DNA from: Brachynemurus nebulosus
Lineage: Eukaryota; Arthropoda; Insecta; Neuroptera; Myrmeleontidae
Assembly (NCBI GenBank): GCA_035578155.1
Contig: JAPWDM010000005.1
Span: forward strand, 17,482,877 to 17,546,876
DNA: 64,000 nucleotides
Reading direction: 5' to 3'
Under the pieces are notes generated by a model. It was not told the origin of the DNA. It saw nothing but the letters and a program-made list of their open reading frames with translations, and ran no database searches. Positions 48,434 to 59,411 of the stretch are shown in pieces; position 1 is the first letter of the stretch; each line of letters opens with the position of its first letter. Position numbers and translations under genes: made by a program.

Positions 48434-49645
48434 TTTTAGGATGAGTGGTTTGTGAAATATGTGCATTAGCGTGAGAAGCTACAAACACAAAAATAGGCGC
48501 TATGTTTAAATAGTTCAAGATAATATTTTTAAAGAATTGTTCTTAATACCTCATATTATAGAAACAACTGGAAGAATATTAATTTTCCAAAATAGTCAAG
48601 TAAACAACTTTATTTTTTGATATAGATTGACTCATACAACATGTGAAAAAATTTAAATTATATCTTTAATCTACTTTCAGTTACGTATACTGTTAATTCT
48701 TATTTTGTTTGAAAATGAGCTTAAGCTTGAAACAATTGTCGCAATCAAATACTGAACGTAGTATTTTTTGCGAAGTACGAGTAAATAATGTAAATAAATA
48801 TGAAAGGAGTGAAGCGCTTAATTGAATCAGTTAAATATATACTGTATTAACCGCAATCTTTTGAACATAAGTGTACAATATTATATTGTGATTTGTGTTT
48901 GTTTATAACATCGTGTACGTCCAATATACTCGTTATACCCTGTATTATATTTTAGCAAGCTTAAACTTGGACTTGGCGAAAATTTATTTATTTCAGTACA
49001 CTTTCGTATTTATACTTTCGTAGATGTGCTTACACTTTATTTTATGTTCCTTATTTTTCCACATTCGTCCAAGTGAATGTTCCTTTATTGCTCCAGGATC
49101 TGTTATAAAATTCATTATATTATACATGTTTAAAGTATACTTCCTTCCGTTTAGTAAAAACTAAGCCACAAGAAGATAAAGATATTAGGTTTATAAGTTT
49201 TGTTTTGTTTGCCTAAAGTCTTATTTTCAATAAATTATAAGACGAAAATTTTGTGTATGTTGTGAAAAATATGTTTTAAAATAAATTTTATACTGTTGAC
49301 TATTCGTTCCGTTTAGTGGAAATTTACACCTGATGGTTTTGTGTTCATATAATATTTTTTGTTTTTTGTCCGCCCCACGTGGAAATCCTATAAAATTATA
49401 TTTAAAGTTTGAATATACCTAAGTGTTTGTGGGGCTTTATGTAAATATCGAAATAAAATGCTGTTAATAAAATTATTTCATTTTTAAGTCTTTATCAAAA
49501 AGCAATCAATTGAACACAATAACTTTGAAAAGTATATCCCCCGGCACCATTGTTATGTATGGTGTTGAAATAATTCTTTGTATGTATTCTATTTATATAG
49601 GGTATAATGCGGAAAATTTGGGGATAAGTGCAATTTATTTTTACA
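48434..49645. other. AT-rich interval, nothing recognised
   Basis: No repeat or coding resemblance seen. The frame 49510-49722 (plus) ends inside mariner-like sequence and is not a gene. Confidence 0.4.
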
Positions 49646-49647
49646 TA

Positions 49648-49900
49648 TTAGGTGCACAACTAAGTTCTATCCGTTTTTTAGAAAAAAAGCATGTAATCTT
49701 TCAGAAGCAGCTTGTTAAGTGACGTTTAACTTTTCTGCAAGTTGTTGTTGTGTTTGCGGATAATCTTGGTTCAGTAATTCTTAGAATTCCTCGTCAGTGA
49801 TTGTTGGAGGCTCCAGAGCGTGGTCTATCATCTAAATTGAAATCTCCATTTTAAATTTCCGAAACCATCTTCGACACGTACTGTCATCAGTAGCACTATA
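49648..49900 (-). pseudogene. mariner transposase N-terminal fragment
   Basis: On the minus strand from about 49898 to 49722 one frame reads CRRWFRKFKMEIS, then after a stop MIDHALEPPTITDEEF, then after another stop ELLNQDYPQTQQQLAEKLNV. This is the mariner N-terminal DNA-binding region: the RWF-x2-F segment, the linker that in intact copies carries the R-P-G-P-like stretch, and a helix-turn-helix rich in Q/T-x3-A-E-x-L. Two in-frame stops break it, and the D,D34D catalytic region is absent. TTAGGTGCACAACTAAGTTC at about 49648 resembles a mariner terminus, suggesting an internally deleted copy, though the other end was not found. Confidence 0.75.
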
Positions 49901-49914
49901 GTTGTGTACCAGCA

Positions 49915-50310
49915 TCTATTTTTGGACAAGTACAAAACAAGTTACGAATTTGTTTGTAACCATGCTAAAATAAAATACAAACAAGTAACGAACTTGTTTG
50001 TAATGTACAGGATGTACAGTGTGCTGGAACGGTTTAAATTTGTTTCTGAACATTCTATAGACTTTCACTTCAGTGCCTTGGTAACACTAATTACAATTCA
50101 TTAAATAAACAATTGGACAATTTGTCCATTCAAAAGTCCTCTGACAATTCTAACAGTTAGGAACAAGTTGAAAACATGTCAAAAATGATGCTGGAACGTT
50201 GTACACTTTGTACAAAATATACATTTTGTTTTGCTGGAACGGTTTCGCATGTGCAAACAGTTTGCGGACTGTCAAACATGCGATGCTGGAACACAACTTA
50301 TGTCACCATA
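49915..50310. repeat. Cluster of short hairpins spaced by GCTGGAAC words
   Basis: Small dyads follow one another: ACAAACAAGTAACGAACTTG with TTTGT (about 49978-50000), TGTACAGGATGTACA, GGACAATTTGTCC (about 50114), GTTGTACACTTTGTACAA (about 50198), GCATGTGCAAACAG with CTGTCAAACATGC (about 50249-50283), and CAACTTATGTCACCATAAGTTG (about 50294-50315). GCTGGAAC stands between dyads near 50027, 50190, 50232 and 50285. No known element was recognised. Confidence 0.55.
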
Positions 50311-50414
50311 AGTTGCACAGATTATTCTTTGAGCTCCAGCAGCACATTTTTCTTGATGAAATTCGTATAGAAGACAATAGCGGATATGCACACTATTTAC
50401 TTTCATTTTCAACT

Positions 50415-50689
<275 letters not shown>

Positions 50690-50939
50690 ATGTGAGTTTT
50701 TTGAGAGTTGTCATTTCTATTACAACCAAATTTTTATGATAGAAATGGTACTGGAAAATGTTATTTTCTTGGATATAATGGAAATGTAACCAAGAAAACA
50801 CTATCGGTTTAAGTAGCCTCAAGTACATATGCATATTTTTGCCAGCTAACTGATAAATTAAAAAATTAAACTTGGGTAAAAATTTTTTTTTTTGCTCATT
50901 TATGTTGTTAATTAATGCATTAGATCAGTTTAATCGAAA

Positions 50940-50946
<7 letters not shown>

Positions 50947-51015
<69 letters not shown>
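50947..51015. repeat. (TA)n microsatellite
   Basis: Pure TA tract of about 34 units, 260 bp from the compound block. Confidence 0.97.
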
Positions 51016-51017
<2 letters not shown>

Positions 51018-51345
51018 AAGATTAATATATTAAGAGCGTGATGAATTTACAGAGTAAGAACAGTTGTGTATGTATATACGTGTATTAATAATTAATTAAC
51101 TTATAACCGGCTATGAGATAACGCCATCTTTTGAAAACGGGTAGGACTTATTTGTACACCTAATAATTAATACCAAATTCGATATCAATACCAGTTGAAT
51201 AATATAGGTATTGTTTGTTACGTTATTATGTCTAATATTATGTGAAAAATTTCAGTGGGTAATCCTCATGTGTAAAGAAGAAACATATGTAAATATAATA
51301 CATTTTAGTCAAAAATTTGATCTACTGATTCGTCATTGTTAAGAG

Positions 51346-51634
51346 CAGAGGCGTAACTACAATGGAGCGGGTGAAGCACTTGTTCTAGGGCGCATGATAG
51401 AAAAGGGTGCAACAGAGAAAAATATAGGCGTAAGAAAAGAAGAAAATTTACAGAGGCCAAATTTCTTGGATTTTTTTCTTTTTTTTGTCGCCGGAACCTT
51501 TTTGCGAATTTTGGAAAGAAAGAGAGGTTTTTGTTTTGTTCATTAGCTATATTTTTAAGAGAAATTCGACTTTTGAAGCAAGAGCGCTTCAGTCTAGCTC
51601 GCCCCAAAACGCAAAAGTTGTAGTTACGCCTCTG
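51346..51634. mobile_element. hAT-like MITE, 289 bp
   Basis: CAGAGGCGTAACTACAA at 51346 and its perfect reverse complement ending at 51634 form 17-bp termini beginning CAG, as in hAT elements. The flanks GTTAAGAG and GTCAACAG agree at six of eight positions, compatible with a decayed 8-bp duplication. The 100-codon minus frame inside (51305-51607) extends past the element border and is not a gene. Confidence 0.78.
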
Positions 51635-51639
51635 GTCAA

Positions 51640-52395
51640 CAGCTTATAGTTTTAAATTAAAGGATAATTTTAATATTCAATAAAATCCTAACCTAATTTC
51701 TCTTCTAGTGGAAGTCCTTGAAAGCACAGACCAACCGACAACAATGTTTCCTTACACTAGTTTATAATAATTTAGTCCTTGGTGTCTCAACATAATCCAT
51801 TTTTTTTTTTAGTGTTTTTGAGACCAAAACATTATTTTTTTAAGATAACTTTACACTTAAAACTGTCATTGATTGAAAAGTAGACCGAACTTTTTTGGTA
51901 TATTAAAAGTTATATTATTAATTTTACCAATATTGAAAGTAACGAAATCTTTTCTTTGTTTTCAGGTATGTATTGCATTTTTTTTATTGGCAATTATTTT
52001 CTATCCTCCCGTCAATATTGATTTTGGTAAGTAAAAGTTAAAGTTCATTTCCTGCAAGTAGAAACTATTTTAGTGATTTTAATCGTATTCTAAAACAACA
52101 ACAGAACTTTGTACACAAATTACTAGGAACAAACTAATTAACTGGAAACCTAATCAAAAAAACCCTTATTTTAAATCCATAAATTGACGTTAGTCAGTAA
52201 ATTTTGTTAATTTAATTTCCAATATTAATCCGGTACATATACTCGTACATATATATTTTGTAACCCAATATTTTAATTAATTTCAAAACTAATAGTTTAT
52301 ACATATTTCAAATTATTGGTAATATAATCGATCAAGTCAATTAACTGTGTACGAACCCATACATAACCTAATATATAACTTCCAACAATGTACAT
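51640..52395. other. AT-rich interval, nothing recognised
   Basis: TTTCAG followed by GTATG near 51960 and GGTAAGT near 52025 have splice-site form, but no open exon joins them. No repeat found. Confidence 0.4.
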
Positions 52396-52398
52396 ATA

Positions 52399-53289
52399 GG
52401 GGAGACTGGGGTAAAGTGGCCATTGGCCTTTACTCACCGGAAACTACTCTAATTTTGTGGCGATGCTGAATACTAGCTTGTAGACAAGCCATTAGTATTC
52501 TATTAAAACGTCAATGATCAGTTCACTAGATTGTGTGAATTATAACGAATTTTCTAAATTTTCGAGTGTTGATGTAAAGTAAGTTTTAAATTGTATTCTC
52601 ATTATTTTTTTTATTAATTACGAATACAATTTTGTAATTGGGATAGCTAAAAACTCTGTCTAATTACCTTTAAAATAATATAGTTATCGACGAATCAGAA
52701 AATTCTTTCTTGAAATTAGTTGTAGTTTGCCGAAATGGCGTCTAACGGGGTAAAGTGGCCAGGCTTATAATGAGCCAAAGTGGTCAGTGTCTCCGATCGC
52801 TGCTCAAATTGAATTCTTAGAATATTTTAACATATTATATTAAATTCAGAACTTTTATTTAGTTCTTTATATTTTATAAACAAAAGAATTGCCTGAAATC
52901 AGTTTTTAGGGCTCCGAGAAAAAATGTGAAAAAGGAACCCTTATGATAAGACCTCAATGTCTGTCCGTTCGTCCGTCCGTTTATATATAATAATTAATGT
53001 TACAAACATAGTTTGTTTTTGTATATAAATATGTTTATTACTTCAAGATTTCTTTTTGAGTTAAAATGGGTACCCCGGGCAACATAGTGGGGTAAAGGGG
53101 TTACTTTGCACATGTTGCAAAAAACAAAAATTGCAAAAATACCTTTCAAGATATTGTTGATATATTGATGGTTATTGGTTCTGCACTAAAGCAACTATAT
53201 GCTCAATACTTATTAATCTGTATTTCTTTTCAAACAAATAAACTAAACAACATTTTGTCTTAGAGTGGCCACTTTGACCCAGTCTCCCC
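52399..53289. mobile_element. TA-flanked motif-reiterating element (family P-B)
   Basis: GGGGAGACTGGGGTAAAGTG followed by GCCA begins at 52399; its reverse complement relative ends with CCCAGTCTCCCC at 53289. TA flanks both sides (52397-52398 and 53290-53291). The motif GGGGTAAAGTGGCCA is repeated near 52747, in part as CCAAAGTGGTCAGTGTCTCC near 52774, and as GTGGGGTAAAGGGGTTAC near 53088. A retroposon-like tail lies inside at 52905-52985. The termini and TA target resemble pogo/Tigger elements of other animals by design. No transposase remains. Confidence 0.85.
52905..52985 (-). mobile_element. Retroposon 3'-tail-like fragment, reversed
   Basis: In reverse complement this reads tandem ACGGACGGACGAACGGACAG, then AAGGGTTCCTTTTTCACATT and finally a GGAGCCCTAA end. 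It is the same layout as the fragment at 5340-5447 and a familiar tail in insect non-LTR or SINE sequences. It sits inside the TA-flanked element at 52399-53289, so it was either captured or inserted there. Confidence 0.5.
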
Positions 53290-53519
53290 TACGTCAAAAC
53301 AGACTTTAATTACGTAACAGATTGTCATCGAAATAAAGTAGTTCGTGTCGGTGGATATTAAGGAAAATTTAATTTTGGGTACACCAGCTGAAATTTTATT
53401 ATTGTTTTGATTTTAATTTAATTCACTTTCTCAACCGTGAACGTGTAGTAGGTACCTACAGAGACATCTGTCGTTGATAACAGAGTTTAAATATTATTAT
53501 CACAAGATAACAATAATAG

Positions 53520-54060
53520 TATATTATTCAACGAGCTAGTAATGATAGCTATTACTCACGAAGATGAAATTGCGACACGAGCCGAGCTTGTGAGGTGAGT
53601 GTTGTAATGAATCTGAGTGAGTAATAGCCATTGCAAGCGAGTAGAATACGATATTTTTTCTATGACCTTTTTCCTTTTTTTTATTTAAATAAAGTTGAAT
53701 ACTTATAAATTTTAAATGAAATTTTTAATGTATTTCTAATTTCATTAAATGTTTGTATAACATGTATAAAACGATCAAAACAAAATATAAACTACTTTGT
53801 TTACTTGAACGTTACTACGCAACATATATTATATTAAAACTTGATACATACATTATTCACAAAATAATTGCAAACCCATTGAATAATGGTTAATAACTAA
53901 TATGATTTCATTGGTCAAAAAGGTATTGAGTAATGATCATTCCTCCACACCTTTGAATAATGCCTAAGTTTCTCAACAATTAACAGATATATAATGAGTG
54001 TGTTCTTCAGCAGGAGTAGAAAAAGTGTATTAAAATGGAGGACAACTGCTGTTGTCCCAA
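53520..54060. other. Dyad-rich block upstream of the recombinase remnant
   Basis: TAGCTATTACTCAC and GTGAGTAATAGCCA pair around 53547-53631 across GACACGAGCCGAGCTTGTGA, and ACAACTGCTGTTGT forms a local dyad at about 54043. Such ACTCAC/GAGTGAG clusters with GAGCCGA words occur in non-coding parts of insect DNA elements. It may be part of the element carrying the recombinase pseudogene on its right, but I could not place the ends. Confidence 0.35.
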
Positions 54061-54396
54061 AATCTAAATTACTAGTATATTGATAATTTTTAACAAATTT
54101 TCGAAAAAATTTTTTTGCAATTCTGGATTAAAAAGTTAACTTTATAGTTGCCTGTGATAGTGTCAAAATGGCTTACTTTTTTTCATTCCTACAGTAACGC
54201 TGTAAGTCATAGTTAGTTATTCATATCAACTATTTAAAAGAAATATTTTTCACGACCAACTATTGAAAAGAAATATTTTGAATTTTTTTTAATAAATATA
54301 TCAAATTTTTAATAAATTGAGATCGTATTTCCATTTTTTATTGATTTTTTATTTATTATAAATATTAATAATACAATTTTTTACTTTACTGAAATT

Positions 54397-55517
54397 TACA
54401 GGGGCAGGGGAGAATTTTCTTTACTTATATTTGTAATTTCCTGCACATTTGAAGATGTTTCTAAAGAATTTTTTGTTCCTCCTAATATTTTAATTGAAAT
54501 TTCTTTCTTATTTTCAATTAAATTTTCTACGTAGCCCTCTGCAAAAGTACTAGATTTCCACCCGCCATGGCGCTTAAGTATCGATATATCTACGCCAGTT
54601 TCGGCTAATAGTGAAGGTTATTATCGTCTAAATCAGTGGCCAGTATATTGGTCACAATTAGGTAAATTTAGAAACTGTGCAATTTTTTTGAAAATTCTGC
54701 AATTGTGTTTATTCCCACTGGCTGCGAAATACATTTTTCAAGTCTGTAGGTTAGAAAAAAACGAGAAAGTGTCGTATTTTGTGGTCGCAGGTTCATATAT
54801 TTTCTAAAAATATCAAGAATATTTATTTTTGGCACCTTTCCCTTGGTTATAATAAATTCTCTTGAAGTTTTTGTTTTTGTATCCGGCACAGAAATTTTTA
54901 TACAATCACCCATATCTTCAATATCTGAAATTGTTATTTTGATAAGTTCGTCCCGACGACAAGCACCGGCAATACCCACTATTAATGCCACCTATAGAGT
55001 TAAAAAGATATTAATAATTGAAATTAAAATATGCATACATGTAAATTTTTACCTTTATTAATAAATAATTTTTGTCATCTGCTGACTGCAGTAATTTAGC
55101 GATTTGTTCTTTAGTGAAATTTTTAAATTTTTTTGCTTTATAGCCTGATTTTCTTTTCAAAAATGCTATTAATGTAGTAAATTTACCAATATCTATGTTT
55201 TTTTTTATTCTGAGTGTAGCCTTTAACATTAAATAGTGACTCCACATAGTTGAAGCTTTTTGGTTTTCCATTTTTTGTGAAAAATAGTCAACCAATATTT
55301 TTTCGTCTACTATTTCAATTTTTTTCTCATTGCACCACTCACTGAATTTCTTGTAGGCAATTTCGTAAAAATTCTTTAATTTTGTTGGTAGTAACGCCGA
55401 TATTGCAACTTCTGCAGCTATTTCTACATCCATTGGTATGTTATTTATTAATTCACACATTTTATGAATAAAAATATTACTTTTTAGAGAAACACGTCTT
55501 TCTTTGAAGGCAGTCAA
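54397..55517 (-). pseudogene. Crypton-type tyrosine recombinase, decayed, with one intron
   Basis: Minus-strand exon 1 (55517 to 55053) holds an N-terminal helical core-binding domain; a 61-bp GT-AG intron (55052 to 54992) joins it to exon 2. Exon 2 shows the catalytic series of tyrosine recombinases in order: R in GACRRDELIKI, H-x-x-R in GH-x-FRR (near 54640), H and W in ILKRHGGWKSS (near 54570) and the Y nucleophile in FAEGYVENL (near 54530), then an S/N-rich tail ending in TAA at 54397-54399. Such genes define Crypton elements, which integrate by recombination and lack a DDE transposase or inverted repeats. A stop at 54668-54670, a frame change, and stops inside and just after the H-x-x-R motif make it inactive. 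No ATG was seen at the 5' end. DIRS-type origin is less likely because no reverse transcriptase is nearby. Confidence 0.85.
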
Positions 55518-57398
55518 TAAATAAACAATTCAACATTTGTAAATAACCTGCTTACTAGATTTGAATAATATTTAGTTAATAAATATAAATTTTTTTGTTT
55601 ATGATACGTTTCTGCAGCAACGTTATAATAGTGAATATAAACTATAGTTACCTATGAATTATTGTAACACATATAATAAATAAATACAGATAACATAGGT
55701 TTATATATAATTAAAATAATAGTATTATTAATAAAATTTTACTATTTTAAATCAGAATTGCAAAAAATATTGTATGCAACACGTACAAAATGAGTGTATT
55801 TTTTAACTCGTCTCAATTGTCCAACTCGGCCCGCGGGCCTCGTTGAACAAACTTACGACTTGTGAAAAAAAACCTTCATTTTGTAACTTGTTGCATAAAT
55901 AACTATTTTCAATGCAAGTATAATGTCACTTAATAGGTTATATAGAGTTTTGATGGTTGGAAATTTTTGCATATTATTTAAGTTTGTTATTTCAAGACTA
56001 TAGCGCGCCATATCGGGTAGCGACCACAGCTGCCGCTGAGACACGCAGCTGTCGCTCGGTATAATATAATATTTTAAGCAGCACGTCGATTTTCGCCGCT
56101 CTGTTATATTGTTCGAAATGAATGGCCTTGAAACTTTGGAGCAATTGTATATTTACAGACTTTCGAACGTTCAACATCCAATATGAAAGACACAAACTTG
56201 TCACTTCAAACGTGATTATCTCAGAATCGTACTTATTTGATCCGATCAATGTCAAATCTATGCTACTTTTTTTATTTATTTTTTGAAACTGTCACCATTT
56301 TTAAAAGTAATTTTTTTCTGACAAATTCTCCGTTCAGCAAGTTGGTAATAAAATAATATTGACTAATGAAATTTTTTTGAAATTCTAATTTCGGATGAAC
56401 TATTCTTGGGTTATCATGTCCACCTCAAGTGATGCCCCAAAAAGGTGTTCCTGGAATACAGCGGTAGTTCCGCTATTTTCAAATATTTTTCTATATGAAA
56501 AAAATTTAACAAGTATCCCAAAACATCTACTAATCGATGTTATTGTTAAGTTTATAAATAAATATTTATTATGATGTCGAAAAAAAAATTGAGCAAATGT
56601 CGTCATTTCACCTGCTACAACTGTGTACAGTCTAGGTCGCCAAGATATCTTGCGCCGACCCTACGTATATTTATATTTATTCAAACTTGAAAATTGTTTA
56701 AAATATTATTTTTGTGTGGAACGAATAAAAAAGAATGGTACCTATCCCTTATTCAACGCCCGACCACACTAATATTATATTCAAGAACAATTTTCACAAA
56801 ACTTTTATTTGAACAAACAGCAGGCAACATCTCCTGTGTGTGACAATAACCGGTAAAAAATTGAAATTGTCACACGGGGAGACAACATGACAGAGCAAGG
56901 GGGACAGAGACAGGCATCAGAGAAGAAGACAAGAAAGCAAATTACTTTACTGATAACAATTTCAGATTTTACAACGTGAAACAAACGATTTCACGAGCCT
57001 GAGAGAGATATGGTGATGATACCTAAATATGTAGGTATATAGCAATTGTCCCAGTACTTTGCTGTTTGTTTATGATTACAGCAGTCTGGTAAGGTGACAC
57101 AAAAATTGCACGATAAAATTTGACAATAATAATGAAGATAATGGTATGGTAGGAATAAAATTTGCCGTATATCACAATTTAAGTGTCCCAAAAAGTGGAG
57201 AAGATAAGACAAACATTGTTTTAATAAAACCATATGGTAAAGATGTTCAATTTTTAAAATTGTTTTTCGAAACTGAACGTTGAAATGGGGGCACGAATTA
57301 TTTAGTGGATAAAAAATTAAACTCTCTATTGGGGCCCGTAATTGTAATAAGAAATTAAAATACCCCTGTCGCAGAATCCTACAGAGGTCTACATTTGT
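55518..57398. other. Interval with GC-rich patches, no gene recognised
   Basis: A stem-loop (GCGACCACAGCTGC with GCAGCTGTCGC) lies at 56020-56055. AACTCGGCCCGCGGGCCTCG at about 55820 is a short GC palindrome. The block 56340-56450 (TTTCGGATGAACTATTCTTG and TTATCATGTCCACCTC) resembles 61130-61170 (TTTCGGATGATCC, GTTATGAGGGCCACCG), so part of this is dispersed repeat. The 151-codon minus frame at 56991-57446 has no recognisable domain and runs into the hAT-like element. Confidence 0.4.
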
Positions 57399-57406
57399 AG
57401 TATGCA

Positions 57407-57805
57407 CAGGGCTGGACCAAGAGTTATAAGGAGGGGGGGGGGGCAAATTTTCCTGTTGGCGCCCCTCGCAGCAAAAAAATTGTTACCTGGATGATGACAA
57501 AAAAAAGTCACCTGGACCCTACCATAAATCGGCACCATTGACCTTTTTTTTTTTTTTTTGGTCATCACCTACTTACAAATTCACTTTAACCCTATCATCA
57601 CTTGCTCCAGGACCATTGACCCTATCATAAATTATGACTATCGACCTTTTTTTGTTTTTTTGCTCCTCACTTCAAAAATTTTTAAATTTTGCTCCGCCCA
57701 AAAAAATTTAACCATTTTCGCGCCCTTCAAATTACGTTTTTGGCGCCCCTAAAATCATCCAGGGGGTGGCACGTGCCCCGGCTGCCCCCCCTAGATCCGG
57801 CCCTG
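57407..57805. mobile_element. hAT-like MITE with perfect 8-bp duplication
   Basis: CAGGGCTGGACC at 57407 and GATCCGGCCCTG ending at 57805 are imperfect inverted termini starting CAGGG. The target duplication AGTATGCA is perfect at 57399-57406 and 57806-57813, the 8 bp expected for hAT. The interior is G/C-run-rich near both ends (a G10 run at about 57434, CCCCCCC near 57785) and carries direct repeats such as GGCGCCCCT and TTGACC-CTATCATAAAT. No transposase. Confidence 0.9.
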
Positions 57806-57813
57806 AGTATGCA

Positions 57814-58147
57814 CATGCAAACTTACGTGAAAGTGTAAGAGTTTCGGTATTCTTCATTGAACAATGTACCTACAGAAAATATACGTTGCAATAATAATAT
57901 ACATATATCTTTAGTTTTGTTCGAAAATCCGCCAATTTAAGTTAATGGTTCAATAACGTATCTTATGTGATTTTTTCGCACTTTCCCAAAGAATTTTAGC
58001 AAATTTTGGTAAAAAATTATTTTTTTTAACATTCCAGGCATCGAGCGTATCTTGCTGAAAACTCAATCAAGGGTTTTAGACTTCCAGCATTTTCACCAGA
58101 TTTAATAAAAATCGGATATTTCGTTCGAAAGTTATCGCACGGACACT
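57814..58147. other. AT-rich interval, nothing recognised
   Basis: Short gap between the hAT-like and pogo-like elements with no repeat or coding signal that I could see. Confidence 0.4.
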
Positions 58148-58149
58148 TA

Positions 58150-59089
58150 GGGTAAGTGCGGGAGAGATGCCGCAGTAGCCATAGTTCGTCCGTTGATTGA
58201 TAGATAGCGCTATTAATGGATTATATGTTTAAAATAAGTTACTTATTTAAACTGTATATGGTAACATTTATGATTAGTCCAACAATTTAGTAATTATCCA
58301 ACTTTTCATTATTGAAAAGTAAGTTTTTTTAACATAATATTATATCGAGCATTTAATTCATTAGAATTTAAGAATATATATTTCATTGTTTTAATGAAAA
58401 TGAGTTTTGTTATTAATTTAGGTATATTTTGAAAGTACTGTATAAAATTTTAGGAATTCCGCACTATGCTTGCTATAGCAACATGCGGCATCTATCCCAA
58501 CAAAAAGGAGAGATGTCGCATTTAAAGTTGGTATAGATGCCGCATCATATTACATGTTAAAAACATAGACTTATATATACCTACCTTAATTATGCAATTT
58601 TTTTTTTTGTGAGTGTAAATTATGCCACGAAAATATAAAAGATCCATTAATGGATCAGGAAGGGCCCTCATTTTAGTGAAGATAACGAAAATAATGATGA
58701 TTGCCTGTGTACTGAATGTTTTGAAAAGTAATCAGAAATTAAAAAAAAAAAAAATTGACTGGTTAAGATGTATAAAGTGCCAAAAATGGTTACAGATGGC
58801 ATGCATCATGTATGGAGATGTGTGTAAAATGCAAAATTTTTAATACGAACTATGCGGCGTCTCACCTTCTTTGATGCGGCATCTCTCCCATAGGTGTGGG
58901 AGAGACGCCGCTTTGCAGGCTCTATAAAAATGTTAGTTATGAATCCTTTATGACTAAAAATTTAAAATTATTTATAAACAGTTTTAAAGAACAATGTTTA
59001 TTGTGTACCAAATTTCAAATGAATTAAATGCATACTTTAAGAATTATCAAGTGTTTTCAAAATCTGCGGCATCTCTCCCGCCTTCACCC
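58150..59089 (+). mobile_element. Pogo-like non-autonomous element (family P-A, copy 4)
   Basis: GGGTAAGTGCGGGAGAGATG, then CCGCA, begins at 58150 after TA; CTGCGGCATCTCTCCCGCC, then TTCACCC, ends at 59089 before TA. At 940 bp it is the longest copy and keeps the terminal motif intact at both ends. Internal copies of GGGAGAGATGCCGCA or its reverse lie near 58483, 58508, 58533, 58855, 58876 and 58897; the pair at 58876-58912 forms a dyad around CATAGGTGTGG. The broken transposase remnant lies at 58622-58843. Confidence 0.92.
58622..58843 (+). pseudogene. Pogo-like transposase: start plus C-terminal zinc finger, one open frame
   Basis: The frame opens MPRKYKRSINGSGRALILVK, and after indels its last third reads IDWLRCIKCQKWLQMACIMY then GDVCKMQNF, ending at 58843. 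The first cysteine trio (DDCLC, then CF) lies in the neighbouring frame because of a frameshift before it. The usual histidine in WLHMAC is Q here. A long A-run at 58741-58753 probably caused the second shift that restores frame, which is why this copy alone reads through. The DDE domain is missing, so it cannot act as a transposase. Whether a 73-residue peptide is made is unknown. Confidence 0.55.
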
Positions 59090-59411
59090 TATATACATAT
59101 TATATACATAAATTTTAGTGAATGTTATTTTCGGCTTTTAGGGATTTTAAAAAAAAAAATTCTATGATAAGTAGTCCTAGCCTCAAGTGTCACCATTATA
59201 GTGGCTGTAATAACTGAATATTCAATTCGGAAATTCGCTAAGAGTGCAAAAGTCCTGTGGAATGTTAACACTCTCGACAGTAACGTCTCCCTTGAAGGAA
59301 TTTAGAAAAAAATACCCATATTTTTAAATAAGACAAAAGTTAAAAAGTCAAACTCTGGATCAGATGATTCTTGATGCGTCGCGCACACATTGGAATAGAT
59401 TCCAATTTTAA

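Noticed and set aside
51305..51607. 100-codon minus-strand frame with basic residues
   Set aside because: It crosses the border of the hAT-like MITE and shows no known domain.
51960..52030. Splice-like TTTCAG-GTATG and GGTAAGT signals
   Set aside because: They enclose no open reading frame of recognisable content; at this base composition such signals are frequent by chance.
56991..57446. 151-codon minus-strand frame, the longest that is not TA repeat except the recombinase exon
   Set aside because: It has no recognisable domain, runs into the hAT-like element and its G-run, and starts in a proline run encoded by that G-run. Treated as chance.
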